In this document: positions 24,652 through 33,805 of the stretch, piece by piece
How positions within the stretch are numbered: position 1 is the stretch's first letter
Layout of the letters: the number at the start of each line of letters is the position of its first letter
Origin: Actinomyces minihominis
Lineage (GTDB): Bacteria > Actinomycetota > Actinomycetes > Actinomycetales > Actinomycetaceae
Direction of reading: 5' to 3'
DNA length: 64,000 bases
Assembly: GCF_900187855.1 (NCBI RefSeq)
Contig: NZ_FYEG01000008.1
Location: 27,358-91,357 of the forward strand
Translations under genes and position numbers: made by a program
Notes under the pieces: model-generated
The model's database searches: none
What the model was told of the DNA's origin: nothing
The model's input: the letters and a program-made list of their open reading frames with translations, nothing else

Positions 24652-25955
24652 AGCTGCTCCCCTTCCCCATTGATAGCTTCACCGGGCTCTGCGTTCGGCT
24701 GGTCATTAGAGCGCCCACCTTCCGCCGAGGGATCAACCCTCATGAAGGAAGGCTTCCCAAACCCAAACCAGGCGGCAGCGGTTTCCATGTCTTTATCCCC
24801 ACGGCCAGACAGGTTGACGATGATGATCTTCTGCTGGCTCTCGGTGGCTTTAGCATCACCGTTCTCCCGGGCCCACTGCAGCGCACCCGCAAGGGCATGT
24901 GCGGACTCAATGGCGGGGATGATTCCCTCGGTGCGGGACAGGTAGCGGAATGCTTCCATGGCCTCTGCATCAGAGATAGGGAGGTAGTGGGCACGCCCGA
25001 TTGCTGAGAGGTGAGCGTGTTCCGGCCCCACCCCCGGGTAGTCGAGCCCCGCTGAAATGGAGTGTGAAGCCTTGGTCTGCCCATCGCGTTCCTGCAGCAC
25101 GTAGGTGCGGGTTCCGTGGAGTATTCCCACTGCACCCTCGGTGATCGAAGCAGCGTGTCGACCCGTTTCGTATCCGTCGCCTGCTGCCTCACAGCCGATC
25201 AGCTCAACCCCCTCATCAGGTACGAATGCAGTGAACATTCCAATGGCGTTTGAGCCACCACCGATGCAGGCAAACACCGCATCGGGAAGGCGTCCCGCAG
25301 CGTGCTGGATCTGCTCACGCGCTTCATCACCGATGACCCTCTGGAGGTCACGGACCATTCCCGGGAAGGGGTGTGGTCCCGAGGCCGTACCAAAGATGTA
25401 GTTTGTGTCGGCCACATTGGTAACCCAGTCACGGAAAGCCTCATTCACCGCATCCTTCAGTGTCTGGCTTCCCTGAGTGACCGCAACCACCTCGGCCCCC
25501 AGCATCTGCATTCGGGCCACGTTCAGGGCCTGACGCTTCGTGTCCTCATAGCCCATGTAGATGGTGCAGTCGAGTCCGAGAAGTGCCGAAGCCGTTGCGG
25601 TGGCGACGCCGTGTTGCCCAGCTCCAGTCTCAGCAATCACCCGCGATTTGCCGATTCGCTTCGTCAGCAAAGCCTGTCCGAGGACGTTGTTGATCTTGTG
25701 GGACCCAGTGTGATTGAGGTCCTCACGCTTCAGAAAAATGCGGGTTCCCGTCCCCTTCGCGAAACGGGGCACCTCGGTCAGAAGTGAGGGGCGATTGGCA
25801 TACTCATCGAGAAGCTGCTTGAAGTCGTGCTGGAACTCTGGATCATGCCAGGCAGACTGCCAGGCCTCATCAAGTTCATCGACTGCACCCTGCAGCGGTT
25901 CTGCCACGAACCGCCCACCAAACTCACCGAAATACCGTTCTTCCTGGGAACTCAC
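24648..25955 (-). CDS. trpB: Tryptophan synthase beta chain
   Basis: TrpB is the pyridoxal-phosphate enzyme that condenses indole with serine. It starts [15 protein letters not shown]; the PLP lysine lies in [28 protein letters not shown] binds substrate, and [12 protein letters not shown] is the PLP phosphate-binding glycine loop. The 435-residue length includes a roughly 40-residue C-terminal extension beyond the usual end near [11 protein letters not shown]. Stop and start overlaps of 4 bp join it to trpC and trpA. Confidence 0.97.
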   Translation of the reverse strand: MSSQEERYFGEFGGRFVAEPLQGAVDELDEAWQSAWHDPEFQHDFKQLLDEYANRPSLLTEVPRFAKGTGTRIFLKREDLNHTGSHKINNVLGQALLTKRIGKSRVIAETGAGQHGVATATASALLGLDCTIYMGYEDTKRQALNVARMQMLGAEVVAVTQGSQTLKDAVNEAFRDWVTNVADTNYIFGTASGPHPFPGMVRDLQRVIGDEAREQIQHAAGRLPDAVFACIGGGSNAIGMFTAFVPDEGVELIGCEAAGDGYETGRHAASITEGAVGILHGTRTYVLQERDGQTKASHSISAGLDYPGVGPEHAHLSAIGRAHYLPISDAEAMEAFRYLSRTEGIIPAIESAHALAGALQWARENGDAKATESQQKIIIVNLSGRGDKDMETAAAWFGFGKPSFMRVDPSAEGGRSNDQPNAEPGEAINGEGEQL

Positions 25956-26800
25956 TGCGCCTTATCCCCCGCGTCACGCACCCGCTTTTTCCGATCGGTT
26001 AGCAACGCCGGGTGCGATCCCGCGCTAACCATGTCTGAAATCTGCTCCAGAGGCGACCTGCTGGTCACAAGCGCCTCTCCGACTAGAACCGAGTCAGCCC
26101 CCGCGAGGGCATAATCGAGGACGTCCCTGGCGGATCGGACCCCTGACTCAGCCACCGCGATTACGTCCGCGGGAATCACATCGATAACCTCATCGACATT
26201 GCGGCGATCCACCGAGAGGTCCTTGAGGTTACGGGCATTAACACCGATAACCTCTGCTCCCGCCTCAAGTGCCCTGAAAACTTCGAGTCGAGAGTGCGTT
26301 TCAACCAGCGGGGTCATACCCAATGATTTGGCTCGCTCAATCAATGAGATTAAAGCCGGCTGCTCCAACGCCGCCACGATCAGGAGAATCGAGTCCGCAC
26401 CATAGGCTCGGGCCTCATGGACCTGGTACGGAGTGACAATAAAGTCCTTGCGGAGAACCGGAATGTCGACGGCCCTACGTACTTCTGCTAGGTCCTCGAG
26501 GGAGCCTTTGAACCGCAGCTCCTCGGTAAGGACCGAAACCATCGAGGCCCCACCCTGCTCATAGATCTGAGCCAGATGAGCTGGATCCGGAATATCAGAG
26601 AGATCTCCCTTTGAAGGTGAGCGCCTCTTAATTTCCGCAATGATCGACACGGCTCCGGGGACATCCCTCAGGGCCGATATGACGTCCTTCGCGTCTGGCG
26701 CGGCCGCTGCGCGTCGCCTGATCTCATCAAGAGAGACTTGAGCTTCGCGTTCTGAAGTCTTCCTGACCACCCCGGCAATAATGTCATCAAGGACTGTCAT
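25952..26800 (-). CDS. trpC: Indole-3-glycerol phosphate synthase
   Basis: TrpC closes the indole ring from CdRP in tryptophan synthesis. The 282-residue barrel starts [11 protein letters not shown]; motifs [16 protein letters not shown] (catalytic Lys and Glu region), [40 protein letters not shown] and VAESGVRS are intact. The ATG at 26800 is chosen because GGAGGAGG lies just upstream. No trpF is nearby; in Actinobacteria the bifunctional PriA (HisA) enzyme usually supplies that step. Confidence 0.96.
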   Translation of the reverse strand: MTVLDDIIAGVVRKTSEREAQVSLDEIRRRAAAAPDAKDVISALRDVPGAVSIIAEIKRRSPSKGDLSDIPDPAHLAQIYEQGGASMVSVLTEELRFKGSLEDLAEVRRAVDIPVLRKDFIVTPYQVHEARAYGADSILLIVAALEQPALISLIERAKSLGMTPLVETHSRLEVFRALEAGAEVIGVNARNLKDLSVDRRNVDEVIDVIPADVIAVAESGVRSARDVLDYALAGADSVLVGEALVTSRSPLEQISDMVSAGSHPALLTDRKKRVRDAGDKAQ

Positions 26801-26847
26801 AGCTGCCTCCTCCTGCGTCGATGGTAGGCCCACAGGGGGCCTCGGGC

Positions 26848-27201
26848 CTATTCGGGTCCGGGCAACGAAATGGATCCGCCAGCATCAAAGCACGAACTGA
26901 CACCCGTATGACAGGTCGGTCCGGAAGGAACAGCCTGAATGAGCAGCGCGTCTCCGTCGCAGTCGACCTCAACGCCCACCAGGCGGAGGACGTTTCCAGA
27001 AGTCTCACCCTTGACCCAGTACTGCTGGCGCGATCGGGACCAGAAGGTCACCAGTCCACTGTGCAGGGTCCGGTTCAGGGCCTCATCATCCATGTATCCA
27101 ACCATGAGGACCCGCCCCGTCCCATGATCCTGCACCACCGCACAAACCAGGCCGTTGCCATCCCGTTTGAGGCGCTGCACCACATCCGCAGGAAGGCTCA
27201 A
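26848..27201 (-). CDS. hisI: Phosphoribosyl-AMP cyclohydrolase
   Basis: HisI opens the adenine ring of PR-AMP in histidine synthesis. The 117-residue protein has the zinc and magnesium motifs [28 protein letters not shown] and the [16 protein letters not shown] and [19 protein letters not shown] segments. It is a stand-alone cyclohydrolase without a fused HisE domain. It overlaps hisF by 4 bp and lies 47 bp before trpC, the position where trpE sits in many actinobacterial genomes. Confidence 0.95.
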   Translation of the reverse strand: MSLPADVVQRLKRDGNGLVCAVVQDHGTGRVLMVGYMDDEALNRTLHSGLVTFWSRSRQQYWVKGETSGNVLRLVGVEVDCDGDALLIQAVPSGPTCHTGVSSCFDAGGSISLPGPE

Positions 27202-27977
27202 CGAGCTCCGCCTGCCACGTCAAAGCCTGCTTCAACTAGCGCAGCCTTTACCTCGGGGACCGTGACGGTACCGAAGTGGAAAACTGAGGCCGCTAGAACC
27301 GCATCAGCCCCAGCCTGAGCAGCAAGGACAAAGTCTTCGACACGGCCAGCACCACCAGAGGCAATGAGGTTGATCGCTACGGCATCCCGCACCGCCCTAA
27401 TCAGACCGAGGTCGTAGCCGGACTGAACACCGTCCTCAGCAATAGAGTTCAGCATGATCGTACCGGCACCCCTCCGCTGCACCTCTCTGGCCCACTTGAG
27501 TGCATCAAGACCGGTCGTCTGCTTACCACCGTGAGTCGTTATTTCATACCGGGGCGCATCGGTGACATCATCATTCGTCGCCACGTCCAAAGAGACGACC
27601 ACAGCGTCGCTACCAACAGTCTCGCTCAACTCATTGATCAACTCGGGACGCGCCAGTGCCGAGGTGTTCACGGAGACCCGGGTGGCTCCGAGGTCGAGGA
27701 GGCGCTTGGCATCTTCCACCGAGCCGATTCCCCCTCCCACAACCAGGGGTACACCAATCCCGCTGCTGGCCCGCGACACAATGTCATCCATGGTGCGCTT
27801 TCCAAGCGTTGAGGCCGAAACATCCAGGAAGGCAATCTCATCTGCACCCTCATCAAAGTAGCGGTGCGCCAGCTCGACTGCGTCACCGGCATCTCGAAGT
27901 TTTTCGAACTTCACACCCTTGACGACGCGACCCTCAAACATGTCTAGGCACGGGATCACAGAAATCTGCTTGGCCAT
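27198..27977 (-). CDS. hisF: Imidazole glycerol phosphate synthase, cyclase subunit
   Basis: HisF uses ammonia from HisH to form IGP and AICAR. The 259-residue barrel has the catalytic Asp residues in VIPCLDMFEGRVVKGVKF and VVSLDVATN, plus the two phosphate-binding loops (VVGGGIGSVEDA and IASGGAGRVEDF). It starts 17 bp after the FKBP gene, so it is likely transcribed with the pupylation locus. Confidence 0.96.
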   Translation of the reverse strand: MAKQISVIPCLDMFEGRVVKGVKFEKLRDAGDAVELAHRYFDEGADEIAFLDVSASTLGKRTMDDIVSRASSGIGVPLVVGGGIGSVEDAKRLLDLGATRVSVNTSALARPELINELSETVGSDAVVVSLDVATNDDVTDAPRYEITTHGGKQTTGLDALKWAREVQRRGAGTIMLNSIAEDGVQSGYDLGLIRAVRDAVAINLIASGGAGRVEDFVLAAQAGADAVLAASVFHFGTVTVPEVKAALVEAGFDVAGGAR

Positions 27978-27994
27978 TGCTCTCTCCCTGATGT

Positions 27995-29113
27995 TTACTC
28001 TCCTGATTCAGCCGCCTGTTCGCCGACTGTGCCGCTTGCTTCTGAAGCCGGCATGGCTCCCAGAATGTCTACGACCATGAAAAGAGTATCCTCACCGGTG
28101 GCCATGTCCGCAGGAATGGTCAAAGCTAGCCTGCTCCCCACCCTTTGGTCTACAAGGGCATCACGCAGTCCGGGCATGGCATCTTCGAGCCGGATCATCT
28201 CGGGAGTTCCGGTAGCCCAGGTCGAACCCGTGATGCGACCATCGGTCCAGGTTCCCGAAATATACTGCAGGACCACGGAGTCGGTTAGGGCGACCTGGGG
28301 GCCACTCCCCTGGTTGAGAACCTGAATGATGAGGCCGCTCGGCGGCGCACCCGGAGCGTGGGTCACAGCTGGTCCCAGGTCATCAAAGGTGACGGTCAGT
28401 GGACCCCCGGGCTCTTCGTTTAGGGCACCCCGGGCGATGGTGTAGAGCACGTCAACCACATCGATCTCTGTCTGTCCGTCTTCGAGAGGGCGGGCAATCA
28501 CCACGCGGGAACCCTCGGTGGTTCCAATCAGGATTCGGCTGAGAAGCGGTCCGAGATCCTCCTCGCTAGCCGTGCCAAGAATCAGGTTGGGCGTGCCCAT
28601 CGGGTTGATGTTTTCGCCTGTCTCTCCGCTGTAGGCGGTCACCGCCACCAAAATCGGGGATCCCTCTGTGATCTCCCGACCGTCGCCACGAAGTTCCACC
28701 CGCATCTTGGCAGAGGCAACTTCGACGGGCACGGTCGTCGTCACCACCGGGGTTGATCCCTGACGCCCCGCGACCGTCACCGCGTCCAGCGGACCCTCAA
28801 CGGTCAGGACATCCTGGTCGAGTGCTCGCGAACCAACGAAACCGAAGAAGAGAAGCACTCCCGCAACTATCGCGCCGACCACTCCGACGCCAATGGTCCA
28901 GCCGGCCTGGTGGCTGATCGTGGGGAGCTTCCGCCTCCGGGCCCTCTTACTCGCTTTTTTCTTGTCATCTGAGTGTCGATCACACCGCTTCGGCAGCTGC
29001 TTCGGCTCCTGATCCTCAGCTCCGTCCTCGCCCGTCTGCTCTACGGGCTGTTGGGCTGACGCGCCCCCCTTGGCGTGGTGGATGGAGCGCCGGGAAGGAT
29101 ACGGATGTTTCAT
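27995..29113 (-). CDS. Membrane-anchored FKBP-type peptidyl-prolyl isomerase
   Basis: A 372-residue protein with a cytoplasmic, Lys/Arg-rich N-terminus (about 1-65), one membrane anchor (VGVVGAIVAGVLLFFGFVG, about 75-95), and an extracellular part with two FKBP-like units. The second (SGLIIQVLNQGSGPQVALTD to LFMVVDIL) is the better match; the first (about 130-250) is divergent. FKBP proteins catalyse proline cis-trans isomerisation in secreted proteins. A gene of this type commonly follows pafA in Actinobacteria. It is 6 bp from pafA and 17 bp from hisF. Confidence 0.85.
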   Translation of the reverse strand: MKHPYPSRRSIHHAKGGASAQQPVEQTGEDGAEDQEPKQLPKRCDRHSDDKKKASKRARRRKLPTISHQAGWTIGVGVVGAIVAGVLLFFGFVGSRALDQDVLTVEGPLDAVTVAGRQGSTPVVTTTVPVEVASAKMRVELRGDGREITEGSPILVAVTAYSGETGENINPMGTPNLILGTASEEDLGPLLSRILIGTTEGSRVVIARPLEDGQTEIDVVDVLYTIARGALNEEPGGPLTVTFDDLGPAVTHAPGAPPSGLIIQVLNQGSGPQVALTDSVVLQYISGTWTDGRITGSTWATGTPEMIRLEDAMPGLRDALVDQRVGSRLALTIPADMATGEDTLFMVVDILGAMPASEASGTVGEQAAESGE

Positions 29114-29119
29114 GGCGGG

Positions 29120-30490
29120 TCAGTCCCTAGCCATCTTCGATATCAGTTCGCCGACTCGCTCGTCCTCGGTGGCAAATGGGTCCTGCAGGGCAATCATCAT
29201 TCCCGTGCCATCGAGCCGGAGGTTGACCCAGTCCACCCCGAGATCGCGGCGATGGGTTTCCGCCGCTTTCACGGCGGCTCCCCTCAGGGTGGCTCGCGTC
29301 GTCGCGGGAGCCTGCTCAACTGCCTGCTCCACCTGGGCGGACGAAGTCAGTCTGAGCATGGCCCCGCTGGCTTCCATCCGCGGAGCCAGTCCGGCATCCG
29401 TGATGTCGTGGTAAGCCAGCAGTAGGCGCGCCACCCGCGGGTCGTCAAGAGTCGCTCCGGTACGTTCGCGATAGCTGTGCACCAGGTTCATCTTGATGGC
29501 GTAGTCGATCTCGGTGGAGATTCCCGCCCAGTCTCGGGACTCAACCGCGTCTAGGGCACGCCCCCACAGATCAAACAGGTAGGCATAGAGGTCCGAAACA
29601 CTCTCGCCTCTGAGTGAGGCGAGGGCACGCGTGCGGATCTCCCTTTGGATCTCTACTGCCGTCATCAGGCGCCCGTCAGCAAGGGCAACCTTTGCCTCTC
29701 CGGTCAGGTCCAAACTGATCTGGCGAATGGCTTCAAGTGGTTCCGCCAGGACGAGGTCGGCGAAGTTGCTCCCGGTCTCAAGAGCGTGCAGCACGAGGTC
29801 GGTGCTGGCGACCTTTAGAGCAGTGGTCGGCTCTGCCACATTGGTATCACCCACGATGACGTGAAGGCGCCGGTAGGAAGTCGAGTCCGCGAGGGGCTCA
29901 TCCCGGGTGTTGATAATGGGTCGAGCCCGCGTTGTCGCCCCAGAGAGGGCATCATGCATCTGGTCAGCGCGCGCCGAGAAGGCATAGCTCACCTCACCAT
30001 CATCAGAGGTGACGATGGCACCAGCACCGGCAATAATCTGGCGGGTAACGAAAAACGAGATTAAGGCATCCGCCATTTCGCGAAAGTCCCTGCTGCGCCT
30101 CAGCAGGTAGTTTTCATGGCAGCCAAAAGAGTTTCCGACTGAGTCCATGTTGTTGGCAAACAGGTGGATCTGCCCTTTAATGCCGCGTTCGTCAAGATCC
30201 TGATCGGCTTCGCGAGCCATCTGAGACAGCATGTCTGATCCGGCCCTGACCTGCGCGAGGAGGTCCCAGACGTCAGAGCACTCAGCAGTGGCATACTCTG
30301 GATGCGCTCCGACATCCAGGTAGAGGCGGCCCCCATTAGGTAGAAAGACATTGGTTGAGCGTCCCCGCTTCACCAGTGGTTCAAACAGGATCCGCGCGGC
30401 CTCCTCCGGCTCCAGGGGTGGAACTCCCCCCGTCGTCGACGCACAGGTCAGCCCGTACTCGGTCTCGACCCCGAAGATCCTGCGATGCAC
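29120..30490 (-). CDS. pafA: Pup-protein ligase
   Basis: PafA joins the C-terminal glutamate of Pup to lysines of target proteins using ATP. The 456-residue protein has a glutamine-synthetase-like fold with the diagnostic start RRIFGVETEYGLT, the segment VGNSFGCHENYL and INTRDEPLADSTSYRRLHVIVGDTN. The GTG start follows directly on the pup stop codon with no gap, so translation is probably coupled. The gap where prcB and prcA normally lie between pup and pafA is absent. Confidence 0.96.
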   Translation of the reverse strand: MHRRIFGVETEYGLTCASTTGGVPPLEPEEAARILFEPLVKRGRSTNVFLPNGGRLYLDVGAHPEYATAECSDVWDLLAQVRAGSDMLSQMAREADQDLDERGIKGQIHLFANNMDSVGNSFGCHENYLLRRSRDFREMADALISFFVTRQIIAGAGAIVTSDDGEVSYAFSARADQMHDALSGATTRARPIINTRDEPLADSTSYRRLHVIVGDTNVAEPTTALKVASTDLVLHALETGSNFADLVLAEPLEAIRQISLDLTGEAKVALADGRLMTAVEIQREIRTRALASLRGESVSDLYAYLFDLWGRALDAVESRDWAGISTEIDYAIKMNLVHSYRERTGATLDDPRVARLLLAYHDITDAGLAPRMEASGAMLRLTSSAQVEQAVEQAPATTRATLRGAAVKAAETHRRDLGVDWVNLRLDGTGMMIALQDPFATEDERVGELISKMARD

Positions 30491-30670
30491 CTACTGGCCG
30501 CCCTTCTGAACGAAGCCCTGAACGAACGACTCCGCATTCTGCTCGAGGACGACGTCAATTTCTTCCAGTATCGAATCGAGTGGGTTGACGTGAACCTGGC
30601 CGGCCCCCACCGCCCCGTCTTCGTCTTCAAAGTCGTCTCCGCCACCGCCGTGGACGCTAATCTGTGCCAT
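30491..30670 (-). CDS. pup: Prokaryotic ubiquitin-like protein Pup
   Basis: A 59-codon gene on the minus strand encoding a short, acidic, mostly disordered protein. It starts MAQISVHGGGGDD, has the central LDSILEEIDVVLEQNAESFV helix that binds ARC/Mpa, and ends VQGFVQKGGQ. The terminal Gly-Gly-Gln is the Pup signature; Dop must deamidate the Gln to Glu before PafA can conjugate it. The gene lies between dop (31 bp upstream) and pafA (directly abutting), the expected place. Confidence 0.97.
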   Translation of the reverse strand: MAQISVHGGGGDDFEDEDGAVGAGQVHVNPLDSILEEIDVVLEQNAESFVQGFVQKGGQ

Positions 30671-30701
30671 GGTGCTCCCTTCGCTTCCCCCAGCTTACTT
30701 T

Positions 30702-32231
30702 CTACTGGATGTTTGACGAGGTCGAGGCCGGATCCGCAAGCGGGACCCGTACCAGGTGCTTGCCACTTGGGTGCCTGCTGACCAGGGAGGTCCAGGAGGC
30801 ATACTCGAGGTGCGGGTTATCCCGGACTTCGTTTCCTCGAACCAGGGCCCTGGTTCCGGGGGGTGGAGTGTCAGCTGCAGCGCTGATCTGTTCTTCTGAG
30901 AACAGTTCCTCGACCATACCGGCGCGCCTCAGGACTTCAACTAGAGACTTTTCGGGGCGCAGGTCGGACCACTGCAGGTCCATCGCGATGATTCGAGGGT
31001 CGTCCCACTCGACTCCGAGCCTGGTTCGCTGGCGATCTAACAGCAGGTACTTACCCACCCACTCAACCTGGGCGGCTGCACTGAGGGGATCCTCTTCGAG
31101 TAGGTCGAGCACCTCGCCCCAGCGACGTACGACTTGCTGATCAACCTCTGAAAGTGCTCCTTCAAGCGCATCGATTACCAGGTCCCTGTAGCGACGTTGA
31201 ATGTGGAGGGCGGTCGCCGACTCCCCACTTCGCATTGTCAGCTCACGCTTCAGGGTCAGGTCTCCAGAAACCTCCTGGACAGCCTCGACCGGGTTGTCGA
31301 TATCAAGGTTTTCCCACTCCATTGTCGTTCCCGCCTCGATGGCGCGAAGCACCAGGGAGGTGGTTCCGAGTCTGAGAAGGGCCGACACGTCAAAGAGGTT
31401 GGCATCTCCGCCAATCACGTGGACTCTGCGCCAGAAGTGGTGGTTGGCATGTGGCTCGTCACGGGTGTTGAAGATAGGACGGTTGAAGGTTGTCTCCAAA
31501 CCGATGTCATTTTCTACGTAATCGGCGCGCTGCGAGATTTGGAAGCCGGCGCGCTCGGACCGCTGCCCCAAACCGACGCGGCCACTGCCGCAGAAGATCT
31601 GCCTGGTCACCAGGAAGGGGATCGAAAAGCGGATGAGATCATCGAGGTCTGCGGCGCGCTCTACCTGGTAGTTCTCGTGGGAGCCATAGGTGGCGCCCTT
31701 TCCATCGACGTTGTTCTTGAGGAGGACCAGCGGGGCCTCCCCCCGGTCTTCTCGCATCTTCATCACCCGGCGGGCGACCTCGTCCCCAGCCTTGTCCCAC
31801 AGCACCGCATCTAGTGCATTGAGGGACTCGGGTGAAGAGTACTCGGGGTGGGCGTGGTCAACGTAGAAACGTGCTCCGTTGGTGAGGACGATCGAGGTGG
31901 GACTGAAGAGGCGACGTTCCTCGGCACCCGGAACAGGGAGGTTCTCTGAACCTCCTGATGGTGCCAGGTGGTAGGGGTCATCGGTCAGAAGTGATGGGTC
32001 GACGTTGGCGCGATCCAGGCGTATCCCGCGGATGTCGTTCAGGGGATCCTCTCCGCGGTAGTCCCAACTAACCGCTGGCAACGGGTGGCGGTAGTTTTGC
32101 GCGTAGGTTGAGACCGCTTCTGTTGACAGGGCGATCGCATTTGCACCCGGTTCACCGGGCCGATAAATACCAAACTCAGTTTCAGTTCCCATGACCCGCG
32201 CGGCGTGGTTTGGCTTCAACCCAGAGTCCAT
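30702..32231 (-). CDS. dop: Pup deamidase/depupylase
   Basis: Dop deamidates the C-terminal Gln of Pup and also removes Pup from conjugates. The 509-residue protein shares the PafA fold; signatures are VMGTETEFGIYRPG, YVDHAHPEYSSPES, GATYGSHENYQV and NTRDEPHANHHFWRRVHVIGGDANL. The ATG at 32231 follows AGGAGGAG. It lies 32 bp after arc and 31 bp before pup. Confidence 0.95.
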   Translation of the reverse strand: MDSGLKPNHAARVMGTETEFGIYRPGEPGANAIALSTEAVSTYAQNYRHPLPAVSWDYRGEDPLNDIRGIRLDRANVDPSLLTDDPYHLAPSGGSENLPVPGAEERRLFSPTSIVLTNGARFYVDHAHPEYSSPESLNALDAVLWDKAGDEVARRVMKMREDRGEAPLVLLKNNVDGKGATYGSHENYQVERAADLDDLIRFSIPFLVTRQIFCGSGRVGLGQRSERAGFQISQRADYVENDIGLETTFNRPIFNTRDEPHANHHFWRRVHVIGGDANLFDVSALLRLGTTSLVLRAIEAGTTMEWENLDIDNPVEAVQEVSGDLTLKRELTMRSGESATALHIQRRYRDLVIDALEGALSEVDQQVVRRWGEVLDLLEEDPLSAAAQVEWVGKYLLLDRQRTRLGVEWDDPRIIAMDLQWSDLRPEKSLVEVLRRAGMVEELFSEEQISAAADTPPPGTRALVRGNEVRDNPHLEYASWTSLVSRHPSGKHLVRVPLADPASTSSNIQ

Positions 32232-32263
32232 TTCAGTTGCTCCTCCTTCGGCAGTCCTGCAAC

Positions 32264-33805
32264 CTAGTCGTGTTGGATCGGGGTGATATTAGCGACTTCG
32301 CCCCCGCGCAGGCCCACGGTACGCGCCCACTCCTCAGGGGTCGTGGTTGAGGCTAGTTCGAGGGACTCCCGCATCTCTTCCTCAACTCCCTTCAGCACGT
32401 GAGCTGTGGTCAATCCGCTTTCTCCGGTTGCAAGGGAGTCCTTGATGGCTGCCTTCTTGGCGCGCTCAACGATGCCGGCAATCATTGCGCCCGAGACCAA
32501 ATCGGAGGGGTAGAGAATGTCGAACTGCCCGTTCGTCAGGCGAATCTCAAACAGTGCGCTTGCACTGTCTCGAACGTAGAGGCGGTCGAGGGCACGTTCG
32601 ATAAGAAGTTCGACCGCGGCCTCGGCGGAGCCTTCCACGGCGATTAACTCCGGGCTGATTGGAAGATCCGGGGTCAGGTACTTGGTGAAGATATCGTGAG
32701 CCTGCCGGCGGTTGGGTCGGTCAATGCGAATGCGGACGTCAAGCCGCCCCGGACGCAGGACAGCAGGATCAATCATGTCGGGCCGGTTTGAGGCACCGAT
32801 GACAACGACATTCTCCATTGCCTCAAGCCCGTCCATCTCTGCGAGGAGCTGGGGCACAATCATGGTTTCAACATCCGAGGAGATTCCGGTGCCGCGTGTA
32901 CGGAACAGGGCTTCCATCTCATCAAAGAAGATGACGACGGGTACATCCGAGGAAGCGAGGGCACGAGCCCGGGTGAAGATGGCCCGAATGTGTCGTTCGG
33001 TTTCACCAACGAACTTATTGAGTAGTTCAGGTCCCTTGATGGAGATGAAGTAGGTCTTCTGCGAATGCTCCGCAGATAGTGCCGTGGCAACGGCCTTGGC
33101 GATCAGGGTTTTACCGGAACCAGGTGGACCGTAAAGGAGGATGCCACGAGGGGGTCGCAGATCGTAGCGACGGAACAGTTCGGGGTGGGTGAAGGGCAGC
33201 TCAATAGCATCCCGTACCTGGGCGATCTGCTCGTCAAGACCACCGATGGCAGAGTAGGGAACGTCCGGCACCTCCGGGGTGAGTAGATCTTCCACGTCGG
33301 TGCGTACGATCCGCTCGTAGGCAAACCCCGCCCTCGGGTCACACATGATGTTGTCCCCGGCCCTCAGGGTGCCATGGCGTAGGGGTCCGGCCAGGTGAAG
33401 GATGTGATCGGCCCCGTTGTTCGAGGCCGCAAGGACCCGGTCATTTCCAAGAACCTCGAGGACGGTGGCAAGCGTTCCCTCGCGAGGGAAGCCGAGCGAC
33501 TGGGCTACCGTTTGTCGTTCGTCGATTCTCAGGAGGGAACCCGGGCTCAGGGCGGTGAAATCCAGATCCGGCGCCACCGGAAGTCGCATACGGCGGCTTC
33601 CAATCAGCACTTCAACCTCAAGGGTTAGGGGGTGGGCAGAGACCAGAACACCGATCGTTGAGGGCGGCCGGTTAATCATGTCGACCTCGGCTTGAAGGTC
33701 GATGATTTGCTTTCGAGCTCGGATCAACGCATCGGTGAGGTTGCCGTTCTTCTCTTCGAGTCCCGAGATCTGCAGTCGCAGCTGCGCAGTGTTCTGATCA
33801 GGCAT
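32264..33805 (-). CDS. arc: AAA+ proteasome-type ATPase ARC/Mpa
   Basis: A 513-residue ATPase that recognises pupylated proteins and unfolds them. It has an N-terminal coiled coil (about 5-40), two OB-type domains and an AAA domain with Walker A (LLYGPPGSGKTLIAKA), Walker B (VIFFDEMEALF) and sensor segments (GASNRPDMIDPAVLRPGRLD). The C-terminus reads VANITPIQHD and lacks the Gln-Tyr-Leu tail that Mpa uses to dock on the 20S proteasome. Together with the absence of prcBA this suggests a proteasome-independent role. The start overlaps trmI by 8 bp. Confidence 0.94.
   Translation of the reverse strand: MPDQNTAQLRLQISGLEEKNGNLTDALIRARKQIIDLQAEVDMINRPPSTIGVLVSAHPLTLEVEVLIGSRRMRLPVAPDLDFTALSPGSLLRIDERQTVAQSLGFPREGTLATVLEVLGNDRVLAASNNGADHILHLAGPLRHGTLRAGDNIMCDPRAGFAYERIVRTDVEDLLTPEVPDVPYSAIGGLDEQIAQVRDAIELPFTHPELFRRYDLRPPRGILLYGPPGSGKTLIAKAVATALSAEHSQKTYFISIKGPELLNKFVGETERHIRAIFTRARALASSDVPVVIFFDEMEALFRTRGTGISSDVETMIVPQLLAEMDGLEAMENVVVIGASNRPDMIDPAVLRPGRLDVRIRIDRPNRRQAHDIFTKYLTPDLPISPELIAVEGSAEAAVELLIERALDRLYVRDSASALFEIRLTNGQFDILYPSDLVSGAMIAGIVERAKKAAIKDSLATGESGLTTAHVLKGVEEEMRESLELASTTTPEEWARTVGLRGGEVANITPIQHD

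Noticed and set aside
25952..26800. Missing trpF as a pathway gap
   Set aside because: Actinobacteria usually use the bifunctional PriA (HisA) enzyme, so absence of trpF here is expected.
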